NCBI RefSeq assembly: GCF_003071365.1 | Contig: NZ_CP028960.1 | Coordinates: 2,524,501-2,588,500 of the forward strand | From: Methyloceanibacter sp. wino2 | GTDB taxonomy: Bacteria > Pseudomonadota > Alphaproteobacteria > Rhizobiales > Methyloligellaceae | Length of the DNA stretch: 64,000 nt | Direction: 5' to 3' | Shown: in pieces, positions 27,341-34,515 of the stretch | Position numbering within the stretch: the first letter of the stretch is position 1 | How the letters are laid out: each line of letters starts with the position of its first letter | Made by a program: the position numbers and the translations under genes | The notes under the pieces: generated by a model | The model's database searches: none | Seen by the model: only the letters and a program-made list of their open reading frames with translations | Told to the model about the DNA's origin: nothing

Positions 27341-28753
27341 ATGCTTGACGACGGACAGCGCGGTACCGCCCTCGTGGAAACCTACGACGGCGGCGCGCAC
27401 GACATGGATGATGTGTCTATCGACTCCCCTGCAAAGGAGGAGTCCTGGCTGTCGCGCGTCACGCGCCGCAGGTCGGCTCCCACAGAGGAGCGCGAGACTT
27501 CGACCAAGCTGCGCCCCATCAAGCAGAAGGTGGTGAAGCCGGGTCCGCTCGGCATGTTCCTGAAGCCCATCGGCATTGCGATCGGTCTGATCCTGATCGC
27601 CTATGCGGTGCTGTCCTTGGGGACCACGTTCTACCGCAGTTACTACCGCCATCTGGACCACACAGCCGCCGTCCATCCGGACGGGAGCCTGTTCGATATC
27701 TTCAAGCCGGCGAAGACCCTGCCGCCCGACGCGGTCGATCTGGTGGTGAAGGACGTCGACGGCAATCTGCATAAGCTGGTTGTGGGTCAGTCGGAAGCCG
27801 ACAAGTTCGTCAACGACACGATCCTGATGCTCGACGAGGAACGCGCGCGGATCAAGCGGGCGGCCCACGAGGATCTCTCGCGCAGCTTCGCCCTTGCTTT
27901 CCAGGACCGCGACGAGGCCATCGAGGATTATGCCGACTGGTTCTTCGCGTGGAAGCGCTCCTACATCGTCTTGAAGGAGACGGTGGCGTCGGCGGTCAGC
28001 CGGTTTTTCGAGACCGGCAAATACGAGTCCTTGAGTGAGGCGATCGAAGCCGATGTCGAGGAGTACTTCCTCGAGAACTACACGGACCAGGTCTTGAAGC
28101 CCGAGATGCGCGACCAAGTCATCACCAAAGGCGTGGAGCAGGCCGTCCGGCATGCGCACGACAGCTACCGGCGCGTGATCGCCAACGCCGATATGCGGCT
28201 GCAGCTCTTTCTCGCGAAGAACACGAGCAACATGGAGGACATCCCCAAGACGACCTCCATGACGAACGTCAAGCTCGACTGGGATGCGCAGAAGTGGAAA
28301 GCGCCGACCTATCTGATGGAAGACCGCGCCTATGACGGCGTCGTGGGCGTCGGTGCGGCGGCGGCGGGCGGTACGGTTGGGGCGCTGACGCTCGGCCGCG
28401 CGATCAACGCCATTGCGGCGCGTAGTTTCGGGCAAATGTCGACGCGGATGGCGACGTCGCTTGCCACGCGTGCGGGCCCCGCGCTCCAGGGCGCGGCGGT
28501 CGGAACGGTTGTCGAGCCCGTGGGCGGTCAGGTGATCGGCGCGGCGCTCGGCGTCGCGATCGGCATCGCCATCGACTACTTCGTCAACGAGGCGAGCGAG
28601 GCGATCAATCGCGAGAGCTTTGTCGCCGCCAACGAAGAGGCGCTGGACGCCACGATCGCCGCTTGGCAGTTGGGCCTCGACAAGAGCGTCGACGATGCCA
28701 TCGACAGATGGTTCGATGATGCGAGAGCGTCGGTTGTCCTCGCAAACAAGTAG
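27341..28753 (+). CDS. Uncharacterised single-pass membrane protein with Gly/Ala-rich C-terminal segment
   Basis: 470 residues, not recognised. A charged cytoplasmic N-terminus (residues 1-70, with RVTRRR and KLRPIKQK) is followed by one strong transmembrane helix (about 74-95). The next ~230 residues are mostly helical and rich in charged residues (DEERARIKRAAHEDLS), and residues about 335-415 form a Gly/Ala-rich hydrophobic stretch (VGVGAAAAGGTVGA, IGAALGVAIGIAIDYF) that could be glycine-zipper-like membrane segments. A GGAGAGGTG site lies 12 to 20 bases upstream of the ATG. The next plus-strand gene follows 48 bases later, so these two probably form a unit. Confidence 0.75.
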   Translation: MLDDGQRGTALVETYDGGAHDMDDVSIDSPAKEESWLSRVTRRRSAPTEERETSTKLRPIKQKVVKPGPLGMFLKPIGIAIGLILIAYAVLSLGTTFYRSYYRHLDHTAAVHPDGSLFDIFKPAKTLPPDAVDLVVKDVDGNLHKLVVGQSEADKFVNDTILMLDEERARIKRAAHEDLSRSFALAFQDRDEAIEDYADWFFAWKRSYIVLKETVASAVSRFFETGKYESLSEAIEADVEEYFLENYTDQVLKPEMRDQVITKGVEQAVRHAHDSYRRVIANADMRLQLFLAKNTSNMEDIPKTTSMTNVKLDWDAQKWKAPTYLMEDRAYDGVVGVGAAAAGGTVGALTLGRAINAIAARSFGQMSTRMATSLATRAGPALQGAAVGTVVEPVGGQVIGAALGVAIGIAIDYFVNEASEAINRESFVAANEEALDATIAAWQLGLDKSVDDAIDRWFDDARASVVLANK

Positions 28754-28801
28754 GGGCGCGCTAGGCCAAGCGACACGAAGGAACTGAAGGACTTCCAGGC
28801 G

Positions 28802-29296
28802 ATGGACCATAGCGCCAAAGCGATCAAGCATCCGGCAGGAAGCCGGTCTTTGCGTGACGCCATCCGCAAGGCAAGGCTCGAGGAGGCCGAACGGCTCGAC
28901 GAAGCCGCCGACCAACGCGACGGCGAGCTTGCCCGGTTGGATCTGCTGAAGGCGGAGTTGGAAGCGGTCTTCGCCGAGATCCCCAATCACGACGACCGGT
29001 TCAACCTGGCGCTGGTGCCGAGCCGTCCGGCGCGGCTTTGGATCGATCTGTTCACCTACGTGACAGTTGAAGATGGCGCGAACGCGTATCTCTTCATGCG
29101 AAATAGCGAGAACGGGCGGCGGACCTTGTTCCGTTCGACTAATGTCGCCGAGACGGCTGACCGCATCACGGACTATGTGGCGGCTCAGATCGTGCAACGG
29201 GAACGCACGGAGGCGGGCTTGACCCACGCCGGTGGCCGGTCTCGGTTCGTGCCGAAGAGGAACGTCCTCGCGTCAACACGCGCATGGTGGTCATGA
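28802..29296 (+). CDS. Uncharacterised protein; C-terminus probably frameshifted away from a membrane anchor
   Basis: 164 residues as read. The first ~130 residues form a helical region rich in Arg/Glu (RKARLEEAERLDEAAD, KAELEAVFAEIPNHDDRFN) and a small mixed domain (ALVPSRPARLWIDLFTYV, YLFMRNSENGRRTLFRST). After THAGG the frame becomes Arg/Trp-rich and stops at 29296. The neighbouring frame continues as PVSVRAEEERPRVNTRM followed by a clean transmembrane helix (FIVGLLTGAVGLFAAVWL) and stops at 29364. One missing base in the GGCCGG at 29234-29239 would explain this. If so the protein is about 187 residues and tail-anchored. Function unknown; likely cotranscribed with the upstream membrane protein. 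Confidence 0.65.
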   Translation: MDHSAKAIKHPAGSRSLRDAIRKARLEEAERLDEAADQRDGELARLDLLKAELEAVFAEIPNHDDRFNLALVPSRPARLWIDLFTYVTVEDGANAYLFMRNSENGRRTLFRSTNVAETADRITDYVAAQIVQRERTEAGLTHAGGRSRFVPKRNVLASTRAWWS

Positions 29297-29350
29297 GCTT
29301 CATCGTCGGCCTGCTGACAGGCGCCGTTGGTCTGTTCGCCGCGGTTTGGC

Positions 29351-30261
29351 TCAGCGTGACCTGATCACCCGCTTTTCGGACTCCCGAACCTCACCTTCGC
29401 GCGTGGCGGCACGGCCCGTCATCTCCACCCGCCAGCCGTTTCCGGCCTGCTCGATGGCATATTCGTTGTAGCGGGCGGCGGGGATACGGCCATCGACGGC
29501 TTCAGATGCCGACGGGGCGCCGACGACGATCGCCGGACCGCTGACTGTTTCGAATTCGATGAGGCTCTGTTCGTGGTTGTGTCCGTGCAGGACGAGTTCC
29601 GCGCCATGATCCGCAGAATATCCCGGACTTCGGCGGCGTCCCGCAAGCCGCGCCGCCAACCCGCCTGGCCCGGCAAAGGTGGGTGGTGGATTAGCACGAC
29701 GCGGAACAGCCCGTCGCGTCCCAGCCTGTCGAGTATCTCGCCCAACGCACGGCGCTGCTCGGTGCCCAAGCGTCCGGCCGCAATGAAAGGCGCGGTCGGA
29801 ATGGCGGACGAGAGGCCGATGAGCGCGATGTCGCCGAACCGGCGTACGAAGGGAAACTCGCCGGGGATCTGTTCGTAAAGCGCTTGGCCCGGTTCGTTCC
29901 CTTCCATGTAGGGTTGCCAATGAGCCGTGGCCTTCTCGGGATCCACGCGCACATAGGCATCGTGATTGCCTGGAATGACGGTGACGGCCTCCGGGGACCC
30001 GAGATTGCGCAGCCACTCAGCTGTTAGCGGGAACTCCTGGGGCAGCCCGAGATTGGTGAGGTCGCCGGTGACGGCGATGTGGTCGGGGCTGCGCGCCTTC
30101 AGATCGTTCGTGAGCAGGTCCAGGATGTCGCGCCGGTGCATGAACTTCCGCCCACGGTGCCAGTTCACGTAGCCAAGCAGACGCTTGGACAAGAGCTGGC
30201 GACCCTTCACCTTCGGCAAGGGGCCGAGATGGATGTCGGACATGTGGGCGAGCGTGAACAC
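29351..30261 (-). pseudogene. Metallophosphoesterase, frame broken by one missing base
   Basis: Calcineurin-like phosphoesterase. Motifs in order: SDIHLG (DxH), GDLTNLG (GD), PGNHDAY (GNHD), LIHHPPLPG (H), then the frame breaks just before GAELVLHGHNHEQ (GHxH), which is found in the adjacent frame with a normal C-terminus to 29351. Restoring one G at the place read CC on plus (29611-29612) yields VRDILRDHGAELVLHGHNH and about 303 residues. The start is most likely the GTG at 30261 (VFTLAHMSDIHLG) with GAGG eight bases upstream; a TTG at 30303 has no ribosome-binding site. It is divergent from the NUDIX gene. Substrate unknown; the family hydrolyses phosphodiesters or phosphomonoesters with two metal ions. 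Confidence 0.87.
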
Positions 30262-30362
30262 GTGTTGAGCCTCGTTGGCGTTCCAGGGCCTTGGGTAGTG
30301 CAAAAGCGCGCAGCAGCCAAGTCGCGGGGCGGTCGCCTGGACAACGGGCGCCTTGTGTCGTC

Positions 30363-30899
30363 ATGGTGCGGCTCTATTTCAGCACGCTGAGCCGGAGACT
30401 TTCTGTTGAGAGACAAGAACGGACCACGCAGCAACCGGCTGTCCCGGATCGTGACGGCTGCAATCCGGCCTATCTGGCGTATGCGCCGGGCATGACGCTC
30501 GGATCCCAGGGCGCCGTGATCGACGAGGCGGGGCGCATTCTTCTCGTGCGGCACAGCTATCGGGCGGGTTGGTTCTTTCCCGGCGGCGGGGTCGAATGGG
30601 GTGAGACTCTGGAGGAGGCGCTGGCGCGCGAGCTCGAAGAGGAGGTCGGCGTCACCCTGACCGGTCCTCCGGTGCTGCATGGCATGTTCTCGAACAACGC
30701 GAACTTTGCCGGCGACCACATCGCCCTTTATCTGGTGCGGCAGTGGACGCGAGACGGGGACTACCGGCAGAAGGGGGAAATCTCGCAAACAGGGATGTTC
30801 GCACTGGACGATTTGCCCGAGCCTTTGGACCCGGGCACGAGCCGCCGGCTTGCGGAGATATTCGACGGCGCGCCGGTCAGCCCCAAATGGTCCGGCTAG
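30363..30899 (+). CDS. NUDIX hydrolase
   Basis: 178 residues. The NUDIX box is complete: GGGVEWGETLEEALARELEEEVG (the Gx5Ex7REUxEExGU pattern, split here: GGVEWGE, then RELEEEVG). It is preceded by the usual substrate-binding strand ILLVRHSYRAGWFFPG. An unusual insert of about 20 residues near the N-terminus (QERTTQQPAVPDRDG) separates the first helix from the core. The enzyme should hydrolyse a nucleoside diphosphate linked to some moiety, substrate unknown. It diverges from the metallophosphoesterase and is convergent with wrbA, with only 12 bases between stops. Confidence 0.88.
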   Translation: MVRLYFSTLSRRLSVERQERTTQQPAVPDRDGCNPAYLAYAPGMTLGSQGAVIDEAGRILLVRHSYRAGWFFPGGGVEWGETLEEALARELEEEVGVTLTGPPVLHGMFSNNANFAGDHIALYLVRQWTRDGDYRQKGEISQTGMFALDDLPEPLDPGTSRRLAEIFDGAPVSPKWSG

Positions 30900-30911
30900 G
30901 CGAAGCGTTCG

Positions 30912-31529
30912 CTATTCGTCGCCCGTCATCAGTTTCTTGGTGATCTTGGCGACGTGGTGACCCTGGAAGCTCGCCAGGTTCAGCTCCTTCTGCGAGGGCG
31001 TGCGGGAGCCGTCGGGTGCTGCGATCGTGCTTGCGCCGTACGGAGAGCCGCCCCGAACCTCGCTGATATCCGTCAGGTCGGGCGCGGAATAGGGCAGACC
31101 CACGACCACCATGCCGTGGTGGATCAGGGTGTTGTACACGGACACGATCGTCGTTTCATTGCCGCCGCCCGTGGACGTGGACGTGAAGACGCTGCCCACC
31201 TTGCCGATCAGCGCCCCGGCCGCCCAGAGCGGTCCGGTCTGATCGAGGAAGTAGCGCATCTGCGACGACATGTTGCCGAAGCGGGTCGGCGTTCCGATGA
31301 TGATGCCGTCGTATTCGGCGAGTTCGCCCGGCTCGGCAATCGGGGCCGGCTGTTCGACCTTCATGCCGGCGGCGGACATCACGTCGTCCGGCATCAGCTC
31401 GGGCACGCGTTTGACCGTGACCCGGATGTCCTCCACCGCGCGAACGCCATGCGCCATCGCGTAGGCAAGCGTCTCCACGTGCCCATAGGAGGAATGATAG
31501 AGAACGAGCAGCTTCGCCTTGTCTGCCAT
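30912..31529 (-). CDS. wrbA: NAD(P)H:quinone oxidoreductase, WrbA family
   Basis: 205 residues, flavodoxin-like. FMN-binding loops are visible: [12 protein letters not shown] (phosphate loop), [21 protein letters not shown] and [13 protein letters not shown]. The WrbA-specific insert and C-terminal region ([30 protein letters not shown]) are present. It reduces quinones by two electrons and so limits semiquinone formation. ATG at 31529 (MADKAKL) with GGGG upstream; the longer open frame to 31679 is not family-like. Confidence 0.93.
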   Translation of the reverse strand: MADKAKLLVLYHSSYGHVETLAYAMAHGVRAVEDIRVTVKRVPELMPDDVMSAAGMKVEQPAPIAEPGELAEYDGIIIGTPTRFGNMSSQMRYFLDQTGPLWAAGALIGKVGSVFTSTSTGGGNETTIVSVYNTLIHHGMVVVGLPYSAPDLTDISEVRGGSPYGASTIAAPDGSRTPSQKELNLASFQGHHVAKITKKLMTGDE

Positions 31530-31899
31530 GAATAACCCCGCTGAACCCTCGGGGCGAGCCTCGGCGCCCCGGCATTGCCAGAACCGAAGTCTAGCAATTC
31601 CAACACTAAAATGTGAGGCGATAACACTTAGTGAACTTGTAGGGCTTCGTAAACTTGCCCTTGTGCCCCGAGCCCGCAATGGGCGCTGGACCTGGGGCGC
31701 CCGTCCATGATATTGGCAGCGCCCATGATCTGGACGACCGACACCATAAAGTCACTTCAGCGACGACGAGCACGCGCCCGCTTTCCGCGGAACGCCTGAT
31801 CCTCGCCGCCGCCTCGTCCGTACCCACACACAATCAGTTGGTCACGTCTGGCGCCCGGTAGGGAGTGTCCCTTCGCCTCTTTCCTTTGGTGCCGACTCT
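31530..31899. other. Intergenic region between wrbA and the GNAT gene
   Basis: 370 bases without a gene I can support. It includes a relatively A/T-rich part (31590-31650) that is a likely promoter region for wrbA. Short open frames on both strands here have unnatural composition. No hairpin with a T-run, repeat or RNA gene seen. Confidence 0.5.
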
Positions 31900-32400
31900 A
31901 TGATGACCTTTGAAATTCGCCCCGAAACACCCGCCGACATCCCGGCGATCAACGCTCTTTCCGCGACAGCCTTCGGTCCGGGCCGCTTCGCCCGTAGCGC
32001 CTATCGCGTGCGTGAGGGCGTCCCGCCGGTGTCCGAGCTCAGCCTGACGGCCAGGCATGAGGGACGGATCGTCGGCGGCGTCCGGTTCACGGCCATCCGT
32101 GTCGGGGAGCAGGACGGCGGGCTGTTGCTCGGCCCGCTCGTGGTCGATCCGAGCTTGGCGGGGAAGGGCTGCGGCAGGGCGCTTCTGGAGGACGGGCTGA
32201 ACCGGTCGCGCGCGGCGGGTTTCGGCTTCGTGCTGCTGGTCGGGGACATGCCCTATTACGGCCGCTTTGGGTTCAAGCCGTCCGCACACGGTGCGATCAC
32301 GCTGCCGGGGCCCGTCGATCCGGCACGGCTTCTGGGCGTCGAGCTGGCCGAGGGTGCGCTGGAAGGAGTAGGGGGGCAAGTCCGCGCCTACGCGGCTTAA
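31900..32400 (+). CDS. GNAT-family N-acetyltransferase (YhbS-like)
   Basis: 166 residues. The acetyl-CoA-binding motif A is LGPLVVDPSLAGKGCGRALLEDGL (shown here in part: VDPSLAGKGCG, equivalent to Q/RxxGxG/A), followed by FVLLVGDMPYYGRFGFKP, the signature of the YhbS/COG3153 group. The acetyl acceptor is unknown. Two adjacent ATG codons (31900, 31903) are possible starts; neither has a strong ribosome-binding site. It is convergent with the vWA-type membrane protein gene that ends at 32416. Confidence 0.85.
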   Translation: MMTFEIRPETPADIPAINALSATAFGPGRFARSAYRVREGVPPVSELSLTARHEGRIVGGVRFTAIRVGEQDGGLLLGPLVVDPSLAGKGCGRALLEDGLNRSRAAGFGFVLLVGDMPYYGRFGFKPSAHGAITLPGPVDPARLLGVELAEGALEGVGGQVRAYAA

Positions 32401-32415
32401 GCCTTTGCCCTGCCT

Positions 32416-34512
32416 CTAACGGCCTTCGCGATACCAGGCGGCGGCCAAGAGGCCGAGCAGGAGGGCCAGCGCGAGGAACCCGCTGAACAGCGGGAACAGG
32501 CGCACGCCCTTGACGTGGTAGGCGTCCCGCTTGTGCAGGCCGAGCCAGTCGGCGCCGTGCATCACACGGCCGCTGCGGATCATCGCAAGGCGCGGCAAGG
32601 TCTCTTCGGCGCCTTCTTCGCGGCCCATCCAGAACGCGCCGCCGCCCGTGCCTTCGAGGACCGGCGTGAGAGGTTCGGTCGAGGCCGTCACGGCCGCGAA
32701 CTCGCGCGTATTGGCCTTGCCGACCGTGGCGAGGCTCGCAAGTTCGCCCGATGCGATGCGATAGACGCCGTGCTCGTCGACCTGGATCACCTTGCGCCAG
32801 ATGCCGCGTTCGCCCTTGTCGAGGGTCACGGTCATCTCTTCGCCGGACGGCGTGGTCACGGTAACCGGATCGATTTCGTCTTCGATCGAGCGGCGTTCGA
32901 TGATGAGGCTTTGCCCCTTGGAGGAAGCCCGAAGGGTCTCCTCCTCGAGTTCCGGCTCCTTCATCAGCCAGTGCGCAAGCCGCCGCAGCAGATCCGAATA
33001 GGGACCGCCGCCGTCATAGCCGCGCGCCCAGAGCCAGGCCTGGTCGGACAGGAGCACCGCGACGCGGCCCTTGCCGCGCTCGCCGATCACCAGAAGCGGA
33101 CGATCGTCGGCGCCCGTCATCAGGACTTCCGCGTCGCGTGGCGAGACGTCGACCACGCGGAACCAGCGGCCCCAAGTCGGCTCGCTGCCGTCCGCGCCGC
33201 CACCGCGCGCGCCGGCAAGGTCGCCGGTGACCGGGTGCTTGGCGCCAAATTCGGACAGGGCCGGACGGTAGGGCCGCTCCACCACGCGTCCCGACGGGGC
33301 TGCGGGCAGGATCGATCCCAGCGGCGTGCGGTAGAGGCTCAAGGGCGAGGCGTAGTCGTCGCCGGAGGAGACCAGGACCGCGCCGCCGCGCTCCACATAG
33401 CGGGCCACGTTCTCGAGATAGAGCAACGGCAGCACACCGCGCCGCTGATAGCGGTCGAAGATGATGAGATCGAACTGATCGAGTTTTTCTTGGAACAGCT
33501 CACGCGTCGGGAAAGCGATCAGCGAGAGCTGATTGATCGGCGTGCCGTCCTGCTTTTCCGGCGGCCGCAGGATCGTGAAATGGACGAGATCGACCGACGC
33601 ATCGGACTTCAACATGTTGCGCCAGGTGCGCTCGCCCGCATGAGGTTCGCCGGAGACCAGCAGCACACGGAGGTTTTCGCGCACGCCCTCGATGGGCAGA
33701 AGGACGCGGTTGTTGATTTCGGTCAGTTCGCCGTCGGCCCCGTCGACCTTGATCTCCACAATGTTGGGACCGGCATGCTTGATATCGACCGGGATTTCGA
33801 CCGGGGTGCCGATACGCACGATCTCCTTCTCGGGCTCTTTGCCCTGCTGGGTGATCGTCAGCGTGGTGATGTCGTCCTCGCGGGGCTTGGACTCGCTCAC
33901 CTTGACCTCGATGGTCTGCGTGCTCCCGACGATGCCGAAGCGGGGCGCTGCAATGACTTCAAGACGGCGGTCGAACTCGTCGTCCTTGCCGGTCAGAAGT
34001 GCATGCACGGGCGCATCGAAGCCGAGCGCGGCGACCTTTTCGGGCACGTCGTGAACCTGACCGTCCGTGATCATGATGACGCCCGCCAGCCGATCCGGTG
34101 GCACGTCGGCCAGTGCCTGACCAAGATCGGTGAACAGCATCGTCCCGTCGCGGTCGGGTTCGTCGGTGGACGAGCCGGAGCGCACGACGCGGGTCTCGAG
34201 ATCCGGCACTTCCTTGAGCCGTTCCTCCAGCGCGTTACGAAGCTCGGCGGTGCGGGCCGTGCGGCCGGCCAGCGTCTGGCTCTGGCTGTCGTCGACCACC
34301 ACGGTGACGATATCGTTCAGCGGCTCGCGGTCTTCGCGCTTCAGGTGCGGATTGGCGAGCGCCAGCAGCAGCGCGGCGAACGTAAGAAGCCGGAGCACGG
34401 CGCCCCGCCGCGCGCGCCAGAACAGCAGCGCCAACAGCACGGCGCCAATACCGGCAATGATCCAAAGGACCGGCCACGGCACGAAGGGGACGAAGGTAAT
34501 GGACCAGTTCAT
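32416..34512 (-). CDS. Membrane protein with vWA-like and glutamine-amidotransferase-like domains
   Basis: 698 residues. Two N-terminal transmembrane helices (about 14-32 and 37-55), then a von Willebrand A-like domain with a MIDAS-type start (VDDSQSQ, pattern DxSxS) and ITDGQVHD, then strand-rich domains, a class I glutamine-amidotransferase-like fold (VLLVSGEPHAGE, FDLIIFDRYQ, YVERGGAVLVSSGDDY), and a C-terminal transmembrane helix (LFSGFLALALLLGLLAAAW). This is the last gene of the MoxR-DUF58-DUF4159 cluster conserved in many alphaproteobacteria, probably part of a membrane-bound chaperone-like or stress complex. It starts three bases after the preceding stop. Confidence 0.82.
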   Translation of the reverse strand: MNWSITFVPFVPWPVLWIIAGIGAVLLALLFWRARRGAVLRLLTFAALLLALANPHLKREDREPLNDIVTVVVDDSQSQTLAGRTARTAELRNALEERLKEVPDLETRVVRSGSSTDEPDRDGTMLFTDLGQALADVPPDRLAGVIMITDGQVHDVPEKVAALGFDAPVHALLTGKDDEFDRRLEVIAAPRFGIVGSTQTIEVKVSESKPREDDITTLTITQQGKEPEKEIVRIGTPVEIPVDIKHAGPNIVEIKVDGADGELTEINNRVLLPIEGVRENLRVLLVSGEPHAGERTWRNMLKSDASVDLVHFTILRPPEKQDGTPINQLSLIAFPTRELFQEKLDQFDLIIFDRYQRRGVLPLLYLENVARYVERGGAVLVSSGDDYASPLSLYRTPLGSILPAAPSGRVVERPYRPALSEFGAKHPVTGDLAGARGGGADGSEPTWGRWFRVVDVSPRDAEVLMTGADDRPLLVIGERGKGRVAVLLSDQAWLWARGYDGGGPYSDLLRRLAHWLMKEPELEEETLRASSKGQSLIIERRSIEDEIDPVTVTTPSGEEMTVTLDKGERGIWRKVIQVDEHGVYRIASGELASLATVGKANTREFAAVTASTEPLTPVLEGTGGGAFWMGREEGAEETLPRLAMIRSGRVMHGADWLGLHKRDAYHVKGVRLFPLFSGFLALALLLGLLAAAWYREGR

Positions 34513-34515
34513 CGT

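Noticed and set aside
27332-29227. Long minus-strand frame opposite the 470-residue protein
   Set aside because: Composition is antisense-like (His, Arg, Asp rich). The plus-strand protein has a membrane helix and ribosome-binding site, so I kept that one although its family is unknown.
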